Shown: positions 17,723 through 26,590 of the stretch, in pieces | Layout: each line of letters begins with the position of its first letter | Numbering within the stretch: the first letter of the stretch is position 1 | Assembly (NCBI GenBank): GCA_017625535.1 | Contig: JAGAKR010000017.1 | Coordinates: forward strand, 103,204 to 167,203 | Length of the DNA stretch: 64,000 nt | Reading direction: 5' to 3' | Source: Bacteroidales bacterium | Lineage (GTDB): Bacteria > Bacteroidota > Bacteroidia > Bacteroidales > UBA932 | Program-made: the position numbers and the translations under genes | The notes under the pieces: model-generated | Told to the model about the DNA's origin: nothing | Database searches by the model: none | The model's input: only the letters and a program-made list of their open reading frames with translations

Positions 17723-18451
17723 TTATGAATACAATCCTCCGTTTATTGAGATAACCTCACCGGTAATGTATGAGGCATCCTTTGAGCAGAGGAATCCAAC
17801 AAGTGCAGCAACCTCCTCAGGATTGCCAAAGCGTCCTGCAGGAATCTGTGCAACAAGCTCCTCCTCATTCAACCCCTCAACCATATCGGTCTTTATGAAG
17901 CCCGGAGCAACGGCATTTACAGTAACACCCCTCTTTCCAACCTCCTGTGCAAGCGCCTTTGTAGCGGCAATTATACCACCTTTGGCAGCAGAATAGTTGG
18001 TCTGGCCCGGCAAGCCCTTTAATCCCGACAGCGATGCCATATTGATCACCCTGCCGAATTTTTTCCTCAACATTGGCTGGATGAGCGGCTGGGTAACATT
18101 GTAGAAGGCATTAAGGCCCGTACCGATAACTTTGTACCAGTCATCTGAAGGCATAAGCGGAAGGATGTTGTCTTTCCTTATTCCGGCATTGTTCACCACC
18201 ACCTCAATGTATTCACCTTTGTGGGCAGCCTGCCACCCAGTGATTGCAGCGGCAGTCTCATCAAGGTTTGAGACGTCAAACTTAAGGAGTTCTCCGGTGC
18301 TTCCTGCCTCCTCAATCATTTTGAGGGTATCCAGGGCGTGAGCCTCGTTAGAAACGTAATTTACAATTACATGGTATCCCATAGTGGCCAGTTTTACACT
18401 AACTGCCCTGCCTATTCCGCGGCTTCCGCCTGTTACAAGTGCATATTTCAT
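17723..18451 (-). CDS. fabG: 3-oxoacyl-ACP reductase (FabG-like SDR, ApeQ position)
   Basis: 242 residues. Short-chain dehydrogenase with the NADPH motif T-G-G-S-R-G-I-G (7-14), N-N-A-G (87-90) and catalytic Ser140/Ser142, Tyr153 and Lys157 (Y-S-A-A-K). It reduces beta-ketoacyl-ACP to 3-hydroxyacyl-ACP. Its place among ketosynthase, ACP and dehydratase genes suggests service to the polyene-like pathway rather than general fatty acid synthesis, though it could act in both. Confidence 0.92.
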   Translation of the reverse strand: MKYALVTGGSRGIGRAVSVKLATMGYHVIVNYVSNEAHALDTLKMIEEAGSTGELLKFDVSNLDETAAAITGWQAAHKGEYIEVVVNNAGIRKDNILPLMPSDDWYKVIGTGLNAFYNVTQPLIQPMLRKKFGRVINMASLSGLKGLPGQTNYSAAKGGIIAATKALAQEVGKRGVTVNAVAPGFIKTDMVEGLNEEELVAQIPAGRFGNPEEVAALVGFLCSKDASYITGEVISINGGLYS

Positions 18452-18464
18452 AGTCTTCTAAAAA

Positions 18465-19994
18465 TTAAAATTCCAAATCTTTTGTTGCCGCCTCCATTCC
18501 AATTATCTGGGCGCATGTAAAGAAGGAGGTCATGCTTACTCCAAGCACTCCGTGCAGGTTCAATGACTGTCCTGTAAGGAACAGGTTCTCCAGCGGAGTT
18601 TTTGGCGTGAGGAGCGTCTGCATAAGGTTTGTGCAGTCTTTCCTTATTCCGTAGGCACTTCCGCAGAATGTGCCTGTATAATCTTTGTATGTAAGTGGAG
18701 TGCTGGTATAAACCTTTTCTACAGCATTGCCAAGCCCAGGAACCACCCTCTCTGCCAGTGCAAGGCATTCTGCCAGTTTGGCCTCTTTAAGGGCATTGTA
18801 TTCTGCCGGTCTGTTCCCAACTCGTGAGCCTTCAAAGGCTGCAACCTCCCCCCAATCCATAGGTGCAAGCAAATCCAGGGCCAAAGCGCAGTTTCCCCCT
18901 CCAATAGGATTCCTAACTCCGCAACCTTGGGCACTTTTGCGGTTATAATAACTTACCAGTACACCGTTGGTGCCGTTCCCCCTCATAGGGTTCCACAGGC
19001 TCTCCCCCTCCTCCAGCGAGTATACATACTGGTTGCGGTTCAGGTATGGCACCATCCCCGGTTTCAGGGCTATGTTGGCTGTAAACATTCCAAATGTGTT
19101 CTCCAGCCTGTTTATCCTGTTGCGGTAAACTTTGCGCAGTCCGGCACTCTCCCCCACAAGGTTCATTGTGGTTGCAGGGTGCAGGTTGGAGATTATATAT
19201 TTTGCGGGGAAAAACTCCTCGCCGCAGAATACCCCGTCGGGAAGAATCTCTGTAACCTCCTTGCCGGTATATACTCTGCCTCCCATACTTTCAATCCCCT
19301 TTACAAGTGCTTCTGCAATTAGGTTTCCCCCTCCGCAAAGCCTCCAGGCGCTCTCTATGAATGAGTTGTTTATCTGGGCAAATGTGTAGAGGGGAAGGTT
19401 GGCACCAAGTTCCATCTTAAGGGATGTGCCGCTCAGCACCTCGCGCAGCAGCGGGTCTGTAATGGTTTCACAAAGGAACTCCTGTGCGCTGCGGGCAAAC
19501 AGGGAACCGGTGAAAACATCTTCTGCGGCTTTTGGAGAGAGGCTGCGGGGCAATGATTCCCCAACCTCCTTAAGGAATGCCACATATCTGTTCAGATTTT
19601 CCCTCTGTGCAGGGAAATACTCGCACATCTTCTCCACAAATTCTGTGTGGCCGTTGGCAAACATATAGCTTTTGCCGTTTATGTTCACCTCATCAAACGC
19701 CTGCGGATCCATCTTCTCCCACGGAAGGTCCAGCAGCCCGAAATAGCGGAACAGCGAGTTCAACGGCTGCCCTTCATCCAAACCTCCCACATAGTGCATA
19801 CCGGCATCAAACTCCAGCACCCCCTCTGCACCTTTTCTGCAGTAACTCTGCAGACACCCTCCCGGAAGGGGGTTCTTCTCCAGCACGCATACATCCATTC
19901 CGTTCTTTGCCAGAATGTATCCGCACTGCAGTCCGCCAAGGCCCGCACCTATAATGACGACGTTATTATTTCCAACTTTCTGATTCTCAGCCAT
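18465..19994 (-). CDS. FAD-dependent oxidoreductase, phytoene desaturase/isomerase-like
   Basis: 509 residues from ATG 19994, two bases past the MMPL stop; a GTG seven codons earlier is possible. The N-terminal Rossmann motif I-I-G-A-G-L-G-G (about 14-21) followed by L-E-K-N identifies an FAD/NAD(P)-binding protein, and the G-A-N-L-P-L-Y and C-terminal L-F-L-T-G-Q-S-L-N-L-H-G-V-L-G segments match the CrtI/CrtISO/retinol saturase group. Such enzymes desaturate, saturate or isomerise conjugated chains, which suits a polyene product. It is not part of the classical E. coli aryl-polyene set. Confidence 0.85.
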   Translation of the reverse strand: MAENQKVGNNNVVIIGAGLGGLQCGYILAKNGMDVCVLEKNPLPGGCLQSYCRKGAEGVLEFDAGMHYVGGLDEGQPLNSLFRYFGLLDLPWEKMDPQAFDEVNINGKSYMFANGHTEFVEKMCEYFPAQRENLNRYVAFLKEVGESLPRSLSPKAAEDVFTGSLFARSAQEFLCETITDPLLREVLSGTSLKMELGANLPLYTFAQINNSFIESAWRLCGGGNLIAEALVKGIESMGGRVYTGKEVTEILPDGVFCGEEFFPAKYIISNLHPATTMNLVGESAGLRKVYRNRINRLENTFGMFTANIALKPGMVPYLNRNQYVYSLEEGESLWNPMRGNGTNGVLVSYYNRKSAQGCGVRNPIGGGNCALALDLLAPMDWGEVAAFEGSRVGNRPAEYNALKEAKLAECLALAERVVPGLGNAVEKVYTSTPLTYKDYTGTFCGSAYGIRKDCTNLMQTLLTPKTPLENLFLTGQSLNLHGVLGVSMTSFFTCAQIIGMEAATKDLEF

Positions 19995-19996
19995 AT

Positions 19997-22471
19997 TTAT
20001 TTTCGTTCTTTCCACTTTTTGTAAATGTTGAACAGGAACGGCTCAAGTATGTAAGTTATGGAGATTGTAGAAGCCATACCTATAAGGGTTGAGAGTCCTA
20101 TTGAACTTATTGCAGGGTGGGTTGCAAACATAAGGGATGCAATGCTCAGGATGAGGACAACAGCAGAGAAGAAGATTGCTGTCTTGTGGTAAGTGAGCAG
20201 TTTGGGATTGTCACGTCCAAGCAGCCCGTCCATTACAAATATGCTGTAGTCTACACCTATTCCAAAGATGAATGTGGATATTACAATGTTTATGAGGTTG
20301 AATTCAAGACCAAACAAACCCATAACCCCCAGCACAATGTACCAGCTCATGCTCATAGGGAGGAATGCAATGAGTGCAATTGCAATGTTGCGGAAAGAGA
20401 GGAGCAGCACCACAAGTACAAAGAGTGATGATATTCCCAGCACCACATTGAAATCATCATTGAGCAGTTCCACCATATTCTGGGTATAGAAGAACGGATC
20501 TGCAACAATTATGGCGTTTGAAGGGATTCCCTCTGTACCCTTAACCAGGGCGTTGCTCACCGCCAGCATATCCTCAGGCAATGCCTGAGCGGAGGTGAAC
20601 ACGAGATATGTGCTGTCTGTATACTCCACAAGGTTTGCCAGAAGCCCATCAGGGATTATCCCTGCATCCACAAGGGAATTCACCTCAAACTCCCCTTCCA
20701 CAAGCCCCATAAACGGCTCAAACATCCCCTCCTTGAATCCCTGTTTCTTTCCTGCGGCAGAGAGCATCTTCTCTGTGCGGGCAACTTTCTTGGCGCTCCA
20801 GAACTCCTGCCACTGTGCTATCCTCGCCTCTGTTACATCAGATGGGAGGAGCAGCATTGCAGAGTTTGTATATTTCTTTATAAGCCCACTGTCTGCCAAT
20901 GCCTTGCAGTGCTTTTCAAGTGCAATGTTGTAGGCAAGTGCGCTGTCAAGGTCTTTAGAGAGAACAGCAAAGTATTTGCTCTCCATACCCGGCATTGTCT
21001 TTCGGGCCATAATCTGCCCCGAGCGCACAACGTCAGGCTCATTGTAACCTATGTTCTTTAAGTTTGAATCAAAACCTACGTTCCTTCCGGTAAAGAGTGA
21101 AACGGCAAAAACAACCAGTACCAGCGCCACAAGCCATTTCTTTTTCTCAAAAGGATATGTGTTCAGTTTCTCTATAAAATCAAACGCCTTCCTGTTCATC
21201 CTGTTGTTCTCAGGCCTGAAGAAATGCGGCAGGAACACCAGACAGAACACTGTTGTGCCCACCATTCCAAGCGAGGCAAACAGTCCGAAGTCTGAAAGCA
21301 ACTCTGATTTTGTAAACAGAAGCCCCATAAATGCACCAATGGTGGTGAGGCTTCCCATAATTACCGGTTTGGTCTGTTCGCGCAGAACCCTCTCCGGATC
21401 ACTTACATATTTGTAATGGGTAAGCACGTGCAGGCAGTAACTCAAAGCCACACCCAGTACAATGGCCCCAATGCCCAGAGCCATAAGGGACATGCCACCC
21501 TTTATGATGTATATTCCCGACAGAGCAAAAAATGCCCCGTACACTACAGGGAGCAGCAGCATTGCCAGGGTGCTCTTGTTCCTGAAACAGAACCATATGA
21601 TAAGGCATATGAGCACCAGTGAGAAACTTAGGGTTGTGGCAAGGTCGCTCTTTATCTGCCTTGAGTTGAACACACTTTGTACAGGTGCTCCGTGGAAGAG
21701 TACCTCAATCTCAGGGTTCGCCGCCTCAAATTTATCAATCTCCCTCTCCAGCATCTCTACAAGGAAGGTTCCCTGCTGCGAGTCAAATGCCTTGAAGTTG
21801 GGGGAGAGGAATGCAAGGGCTACGGTGCTGTCGGGAGTGAAGAAATGCCCCTCCACAACTTTGTAGGTGCCTCCCATCATACCTGCAATGTCCTTGTTCT
21901 GCTCCATGAATATCTTGCGCATTGCAAGCGGGTCTGTCCTTACTATATCGTACCAGAACATTCCCTGTGCAGAGTAGAGCAACTCCACATTCTCTGCCAT
22001 AACCTCATCTGCATACGCAGGGTTGAGGATTGAATCCAGGGCAGGGTAGAAGCGCCCGTCCAGGAACTGGGGCACATTCTCAAACAGGTAGCCGAGGGCA
22101 TCCTGCAGGATGTAGTCATCCAGTCTCCAGGTAAGGTCCGCTATATAGTTTGTAGCAGTATCCTGTAATAAAAGCGAGTCTGCAAAGGCATCGGATGCCT
22201 CTGCCAAGGTGTATAAACTCTCCTCATTGTATGCAGTTGTATCCTTGAGGAGGAACTCCAGGAATATCTTGTCCTTTACTTTAAGGTTGTTGAATGCAAA
22301 GCCGGCAGATTTGCTCTCATCTGTAGAGGGAAGGAGTTTGGAAATGTCCTCTTCGTATACAACTTTGCTCCCCAAAAATACAAACAGCAGGGAGGATGCA
22401 ACCAGCAGGGTATAAAATAGAGCGCGGTTCTTGCCCAGCGCCCTATACAGTTTTATTACAAGATCTGTCAT
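19997..22471 (-). CDS. MMPL/RND-family exporter (ApeM-like)
   Basis: 824 residues from ATG 22471; the frame extends 13 codons further upstream without membrane or family character. Two repeats each begin with one hydrophobic segment, then a large periplasmic domain, then five or six clustered segments (about residues 260-430 and 690-815), the MMPL/RND plan. Members export lipids and polyketide-lipids. In aryl-polyene operons the homologous protein works with LolA to place the product in the outer membrane. Confidence 0.87.
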   Translation of the reverse strand: MTDLVIKLYRALGKNRALFYTLLVASSLLFVFLGSKVVYEEDISKLLPSTDESKSAGFAFNNLKVKDKIFLEFLLKDTTAYNEESLYTLAEASDAFADSLLLQDTATNYIADLTWRLDDYILQDALGYLFENVPQFLDGRFYPALDSILNPAYADEVMAENVELLYSAQGMFWYDIVRTDPLAMRKIFMEQNKDIAGMMGGTYKVVEGHFFTPDSTVALAFLSPNFKAFDSQQGTFLVEMLEREIDKFEAANPEIEVLFHGAPVQSVFNSRQIKSDLATTLSFSLVLICLIIWFCFRNKSTLAMLLLPVVYGAFFALSGIYIIKGGMSLMALGIGAIVLGVALSYCLHVLTHYKYVSDPERVLREQTKPVIMGSLTTIGAFMGLLFTKSELLSDFGLFASLGMVGTTVFCLVFLPHFFRPENNRMNRKAFDFIEKLNTYPFEKKKWLVALVLVVFAVSLFTGRNVGFDSNLKNIGYNEPDVVRSGQIMARKTMPGMESKYFAVLSKDLDSALAYNIALEKHCKALADSGLIKKYTNSAMLLLPSDVTEARIAQWQEFWSAKKVARTEKMLSAAGKKQGFKEGMFEPFMGLVEGEFEVNSLVDAGIIPDGLLANLVEYTDSTYLVFTSAQALPEDMLAVSNALVKGTEGIPSNAIIVADPFFYTQNMVELLNDDFNVVLGISSLFVLVVLLLSFRNIAIALIAFLPMSMSWYIVLGVMGLFGLEFNLINIVISTFIFGIGVDYSIFVMDGLLGRDNPKLLTYHKTAIFFSAVVLILSIASLMFATHPAISSIGLSTLIGMASTISITYILEPFLFNIYKKWKERK

Positions 22472-22510
22472 AATTTCAATTTGTGCAAAAATGCCTGCGG
22501 AAGGCTCCAA

Positions 22511-22915
22511 TTACTTTATTGGAGAGAGTTCTGCAGATATTTCAAAGAATTTCATCTCCGGGTCGCCAAGTTTGCTTCCGGTTGCCTTCATCTTGTAGAT
22601 GAGGCCGGTCCCCTCTTTCTCCTCCTGGTTCAGATGTATCTCCACCATAAGGTTAGGATGCTCCTGTGGGGTAATTACGGAGAGGAGCCTGTACTGCTTT
22701 ATGTAGCTTATAAGGAGCTGTTCGTGTGCCATTATCTGGGCACACTCCTTCACCATCTGCAATGTACACACTCCAGGACATACCGGTTCACCGGGGAAAT
22801 GCCCTTCATACACAGGGTGTGTAGGGATAAGGTCTATCTTGAACTTCCCGTGGCGGGTATCCGAGTTGGGATATGATATTTTCCTTATGTTAAAATAACT
22901 TTCCTGCAGTTTCAT
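22511..22915 (-). CDS. FabZ/ApeI-like hot-dog dehydratase subunit with altered acid position
   Basis: 134 residues. The G-H-F-P-G-E-P-V-x-P-G-V motif holds the FabZ-type catalytic His39. The acidic residue that FabZ has 14 positions later is Gln53 here, followed by M-V-K-E. The upstream gene encodes a second hot-dog protein and the two reading frames touch (TAATG), suggesting coupled translation and a heterodimer like ApeI/ApeP of aryl-polyene systems. Dehydration of 3-hydroxyacyl-ACP is the likely role of the pair; this subunit alone may not be active. Confidence 0.78.
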   Translation of the reverse strand: MKLQESYFNIRKISYPNSDTRHGKFKIDLIPTHPVYEGHFPGEPVCPGVCTLQMVKECAQIMAHEQLLISYIKQYRLLSVITPQEHPNLMVEIHLNQEEKEGTGLIYKMKATGSKLGDPEMKFFEISAELSPIK

Positions 22916-23334
22916 TACTGTTCTTCTCTTATGAATATTTTCATCTGGCAGGTTGCTGCCACTTCTCCACCAACAGATGTTGAGGCATTTATAAGGGTAA
23001 TGCCCATAGCCTCTGAAACAACACTTATGGTTGTCTCCATTGTCTCCTCAATCTTTGGAAGGAAATTGAGGGTAAACTTCTTAACCTCCCCAATGAACCC
23101 TACCGGTGCAGGTTTCCCTGCAACCCTGCAATTGTAGCCGGCCATTGCAGATGCACTCTGGGCCATATGCTCAATTATGCCCGCTTCTGCAATATGCCCG
23201 TGGTGGCAGAACATATTCTCCCTGCTTATAAACAAAGATGTAGTGGCACCCGCAGGGGATGCACTACATAATTTGTCTACCATTACAATAGGATTGCGTT
23301 GAGGGATAAGGTCATTAATTGTCCATTCTCTCAT
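22915..23334 (-). CDS. ApeP-like hot-dog 3-hydroxyacyl-ACP dehydratase subunit
   Basis: 139 residues from ATG 23334; it overlaps the ACP gene by 20 bases, and the alternative TTG at 23358 seems unlikely. The N-terminal L-I-P-Q-R-N-P-I-V-M-V-D is the ApeP/FabZ opening, with Gln12 in the usual histidine position. The active-site helix A-G-I-I-E-H-M-A-Q-S (Glu55) follows a histidine cluster at 44-47. Likely partner of the next gene product in a heterodimeric dehydratase. Confidence 0.8.
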   Translation of the reverse strand: MREWTINDLIPQRNPIVMVDKLCSASPAGATTSLFISRENMFCHHGHIAEAGIIEHMAQSASAMAGYNCRVAGKPAPVGFIGEVKKFTLNFLPKIEETMETTISVVSEAMGITLINASTSVGGEVAATCQMKIFIREEQ

Positions 23335-23560
23335 AAACAAAATCGTATAGCTGGCCAAAGTTTTTGATAGAAGCTACCTCTGTACCTTTAATCTTAACGC
23401 CAAAAGTCTCCTCAATAAGGGCAACCATATCTACAAGGCTAAGGCTGTCGAGGTCCAAAGTCTTTTTGATGTCAGCCTCAGGAACAATCACTTCAGTCTC
23501 TACCTCAAATTCCTCTGCAAGAACCTCAATGGTTTTTGCAATCATTTCGTCTTTAGTCAT
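23315..23560 (-). CDS. Acyl carrier protein
   Basis: 81 residues, acidic, with the phosphopantetheine attachment motif L-D-L-D-S39-L-S at the start of helix 2. It carries the growing chain as a thioester. This is a pathway-specific ACP: it lies 22 bases after the ketosynthase gene and overlaps the dehydratase gene, unlike the housekeeping ACP that normally sits with fabF and rnc. No phosphopantetheinyl transferase gene is in the cluster. Confidence 0.92.
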   Translation of the reverse strand: MTKDEMIAKTIEVLAEEFEVETEVIVPEADIKKTLDLDSLSLVDMVALIEETFGVKIKGTEVASIKNFGQLYDFVYERMDN

Positions 23561-23582
23561 TTTTTTAAGTTTAATTAGGTTA

Positions 23583-24803
23583 TTACAAGTTTCTTACAAT
23601 CAATGTTGAGTTTGTGCCTCCAAAACCGAATGAGTTTGATAGGAATGTGTCAAACTTCTTCTCAATCCTCTTGCCCGGAATGTTCAATCTTGCAGAATCC
23701 TCATCTGGGTTCTCAAAGTTGATGTTTGCACCAATGAAATCATTCTTCATCATAAGTGTAGAGTAGATGATCTCAGAAGCACCTGCCATCCACATCTCGT
23801 GTCCGGTCTGTGATTTTGTAGAGGTAACCTCAGGCATATTGTCGCCAAACACCTGGTAGATTGCCTTTGCCTCATTTGCATCACCCTTAGGGGTTGAAGT
23901 TGCGTGGGCATTTATGTAGCCAATCTCCTTCTTGTCTATTCCGGCAAGTCTCAGTGCCATCTCCAGTGAGCGTGCAGGACCGTCTACATTAGGTACTGAA
24001 ATATGGTCTCCGTTAGAAGAGAAACCATAACTCAAAACCTCTGCAATTATAGGGGCACCCCTTCTTACAGCGCTCTCGTAACTCTCAATTATTACAGTTG
24101 CGGCACCACCGCCAGGTACAAGACCGTCTCGGTCCCTGTCAAAAGGCCTTGAAGCCTTTGTAGGGTCACTCTCCCTTATAGAGAATGCGCTTATGCCGTC
24201 AAAACTTCCAATTGAGAAAGGATTCACCTCCTGTGCACCTCCGCAGATGACCATCTCCTGAAGGCCGTTCTTAATGAGCATTGCACCCAGGCCAATTGCG
24301 TGCGAACCGCTGGCGCAGGCACCTGAAACAGTAAGGTTCATACCTTTCAGTTTGAAGATGCAGGCAAGGTTCATTGTAACTGTAGAGTTCATGCTCTGGA
24401 AAATTGCTCCGGAACCAACAAGGGTAGTGTCTTTCTTCTCCCTCATTGTATCCACGCTCTTCACTACAGGATCTGCACTGCTGTCGTTTCCATAAAGGAT
24501 ACCAACCTCGTGGCTGTTAAGGTAATCCTGATCTATGCCGGCATGTCTGAGTGCATCAACAGTTGCACAATATGCATATTTTGCCTGCTCAGGCATATAT
24601 ACCCTCTGGCTTCTGCTCAGTTCCTTTTTAAGATCGGGAATCTCAAGATGTGCTGTAAGGGCAGATCTGAAACCCATCTCCTTGCGGACAGGGTCAAAAA
24701 TGATTCCACTCTTTCCGTAATAAAGGGAATCCCTTACCTCGTCCAAAGTCTTTCCAAGGCACGAATAGATACCCATTCCGGTAATTACAACTCTTCTTTC
24801 CAT
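23583..24803 (-). CDS. Beta-ketoacyl-ACP synthase (FabF/KS, ApeO/ApeR-like)
   Basis: 406 residues. A complete type II ketosynthase triad is visible: Cys163 (S-G-A-C-A-S-G-S-H), His300 (I-N-A-H-A-T-S-T-P) and His335 (K-S-Q-T-G-H-E). It condenses malonyl-ACP with an acyl primer. Classical aryl-polyene clusters have several KS genes including a chain-length factor lacking the cysteine; only this single active KS is present. Start at 24803 is 18 bases downstream of the acyltransferase stop. Confidence 0.93.
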   Translation of the reverse strand: MERRVVITGMGIYSCLGKTLDEVRDSLYYGKSGIIFDPVRKEMGFRSALTAHLEIPDLKKELSRSQRVYMPEQAKYAYCATVDALRHAGIDQDYLNSHEVGILYGNDSSADPVVKSVDTMREKKDTTLVGSGAIFQSMNSTVTMNLACIFKLKGMNLTVSGACASGSHAIGLGAMLIKNGLQEMVICGGAQEVNPFSIGSFDGISAFSIRESDPTKASRPFDRDRDGLVPGGGAATVIIESYESAVRRGAPIIAEVLSYGFSSNGDHISVPNVDGPARSLEMALRLAGIDKKEIGYINAHATSTPKGDANEAKAIYQVFGDNMPEVTSTKSQTGHEMWMAGASEIIYSTLMMKNDFIGANINFENPDEDSARLNIPGKRIEKKFDTFLSNSFGFGGTNSTLIVRNL

Positions 24804-24821
24804 ATTGTCTGTTATATTATT

Positions 24822-26177
24822 TTACTTTATATTCTTCAATTTGCTCCACAATTCATTGTGCATCTGCTGCAGTTCTTTCCCCTTTGCGGAATTCATACCG
24901 CGCAGCCACCTCAAATCCTTGAATGTATTCCCCACACATTTTGTATAGTTCCATGCAAAAATGCAAAGCAGAGGAATAATGGCCACGTGCGCAAGTCCCA
25001 TCCACCACAAACCTGTTCCAAAATAAGTTATGAGGAACACGGCCAAAGAGAAAATAGGGATAAGGAACAGCACATTGAACGCATAAATGAATGTACCCTG
25101 GAACATCATATCTCTACTCAACTTGCTGTGCACAAATTTGGGAATTCCATACAGGAACAATGCAGGCCACAAAGAGAAAATGTAGAGTTCAACCAGCAAA
25201 AAGGCCAGTACAAGTTTCAATGCTGCCATTATTCCCGACGGCTTTTTCTCCAATGCCCCGCTCCTGGTCCCGAACATTTCCACGCCCTCCTGCACTTGCT
25301 GTGCCAATGTGAAAATCTCCTGTGCCCCGGCAGGATCCTTCTCCTTCATCCCCTCCAGTTTGGCGCAAAGTTTCTTGTCGCTCACAAGCATATCGGGAAG
25401 AGAATCTGTATCAACCCCATTCTGAGCGGCATATGCTTTGCCGTATGTTGTGCGGATATAATCTATGCTGTTGTAGTTCTCCAGATCCTCCACATTAAGC
25501 ATAAGGCTGCTTATCTGCTCCCTTACAAGTGCATTCACCTGCCTTTTTGCCGTACGTGGTTTGGTCTTGTAGAGTTCGTAGAAAGGTTTCAGGGAGATTG
25601 GAGTGCCGAATTTTACCATAAACTGCCCCTGTATCTCAAAATAGTTGCGGTAGTGGTTGCAGGATGGGAGGACAAAAATCTCTGTATTGAAATTGTCCAT
25701 CTCTGCAGCCTCAAAGGCAAGTTTCAGGTATCCCATGGAGAAAGTGCCAAGCCATCTCTTGTCCTGGTGGCCGGCCTCCGGATACATTACAATTGTGCGG
25801 CCGTTTACAAGTTCCCTCTCTGTAATCTTGAAAGTTTCGTCATTCTTCCCAAGAGCACCCTCACCCTCATAATCAAGACGGAATGCAGGGAGCAGGCCTA
25901 TTGACCTGAGGAACTTGTTTGCAATTGGATGCAATGCAAACACATCTGCCCTGGTAATGAAGTTGGGCTTGCGGTCCCTGAATGTGAACAACACGCCAAG
26001 AGGGTCGTTCAGGCAGTTCTGGTGGTTTGAAACCACCAGGGTAGGGACACCGTCTGCCGGAATGTTCTCCTGATTTATGCTGTATGTCTTTTTATAGTAT
26101 ATCTTGTCGTGTACAAAACGCAGGTATGTCTTGAAAATTTTATAGACAATGCCCGGTTTTCCAGTCTCTTTTCCCAT
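24822..26177 (-). CDS. PlsC-type acyltransferase with C-terminal membrane region
   Basis: 451 residues. The N-terminal acyltransferase domain has N-H-Q-N-C-L-N-D (His52, Asp58), a H-x5-D form of the usual H-x4-D motif, and the Y-P-E-A-G-H motif near 130. Residues 310-410 contain about four hydrophobic segments. First gene of the operon, with its own promoter. In aryl-polyene clusters an acyltransferase attaches the chain to a lipid head; here a glycerophosphate or related acceptor is inferred, not shown. Confidence 0.83.
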   Translation of the reverse strand: MGKETGKPGIVYKIFKTYLRFVHDKIYYKKTYSINQENIPADGVPTLVVSNHQNCLNDPLGVLFTFRDRKPNFITRADVFALHPIANKFLRSIGLLPAFRLDYEGEGALGKNDETFKITERELVNGRTIVMYPEAGHQDKRWLGTFSMGYLKLAFEAAEMDNFNTEIFVLPSCNHYRNYFEIQGQFMVKFGTPISLKPFYELYKTKPRTAKRQVNALVREQISSLMLNVEDLENYNSIDYIRTTYGKAYAAQNGVDTDSLPDMLVSDKKLCAKLEGMKEKDPAGAQEIFTLAQQVQEGVEMFGTRSGALEKKPSGIMAALKLVLAFLLVELYIFSLWPALFLYGIPKFVHSKLSRDMMFQGTFIYAFNVLFLIPIFSLAVFLITYFGTGLWWMGLAHVAIIPLLCIFAWNYTKCVGNTFKDLRWLRGMNSAKGKELQQMHNELWSKLKNIK

Positions 26178-26218
26178 TGCTTTCCCTTAAATTCTGTAAA
26201 GCGCCATTTTTAGCCACG

Positions 26219-26249
26219 CAAAGTTATAAAATAATGCGCACTTGACAAA
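26219..26249 (-). promoter_or_regulatory. Promoter of the aryl-polyene-like operon
   Basis: On the minus strand: TTTG (complement of 26246-26249), 19 bases, TAACTTTG (complement of 26219-26226). Predicted start near 26212 with a leader of about 35 bases. The next genes downstream to 18465 are tightly spaced or overlapping, so they likely form one transcript. Confidence 0.8.
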
Positions 26250-26324
26250 ATCTGCCTGCGCTGAGTGAAATTTTATTTCCTTGTGGAACAACAGGATAAG
26301 GAGAGTTTCCGAACGGATTGAGAA

Positions 26325-26358
26325 AAAGAAAAAAGGCTCTCAATTTCTTGAAAGCCTT
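26325..26358 (-). terminator. Intrinsic terminator of tRNA-Glu
   Basis: On the minus strand, AAGGCTTTCAA/TTGAGAGCCTT (complement of 26348-26358 and 26333-26343) with a 4-base loop, followed by a T-run. It separates the tRNA from the biosynthetic operon promoter. Confidence 0.88.
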
Positions 26359-26360
26359 TG

Positions 26361-26432
26361 TACGGGATAGGAGAATCGAACTCCTATTTGAAGAATGAGA
26401 ATCTTCCGTCCTAACCGTTAGACGAATCCCGC
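26361..26432 (-). tRNA. tRNA-Glu (anticodon CTC)
   Basis: 72 bases. Acceptor GCGGGAT pairs with ATCCCGT (one G-U at the end), D stem GTCT/GGAC, anticodon stem GAAGA/TCTTC around loop TTCTCAT (CTC at 34-36), and T stem GGAG(A)/(T)CTCC. CCA is not encoded. It reads GAG codons; the TTC isoacceptor must be elsewhere. Confidence 0.92.
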
Positions 26433-26451
26433 ATCTTGTTGTTTGGGATTG

Positions 26452-26482
26452 CAAAGGTATGAATAAATTTTAAACTTCCAAA
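26452..26482 (-). promoter_or_regulatory. tRNA-Glu promoter
   Basis: On the minus strand: TTTG (complement of 26479-26482), 19 bases, TACCTTTG (complement of 26452-26459). Start expected near 26445, about 13 bases before the mature tRNA. Confidence 0.82.
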
Positions 26483-26536
26483 CTTTTTTCAAAAAAAGTT
26501 GTAAAAATTTTTAAAAAAGTAAAAAATCAGGGTTTA

Positions 26537-26568
26537 TTTGCATTTTTAATTTATAATTATTATTTTTA
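26537..26568 (+). promoter_or_regulatory. Likely fhs promoter
   Basis: TTTG (26537-26540), 20 bases, TATTTTTA (26561-26568), one base off the -7 consensus, in an AT-rich region ahead of ATG 26591. Confidence 0.55.
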
Positions 26569-26590
26569 CGAAAAATTTAAAATAAAGATT

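Noticed and set aside
24510-25904. Plus-strand open frame of 464 codons opposite the acyltransferase and ketosynthase genes
   Set aside because: The composition is cysteine- and histidine-rich with no recognisable motifs. It is fully antisense to two genes with intact catalytic residues, so it is a shadow frame.
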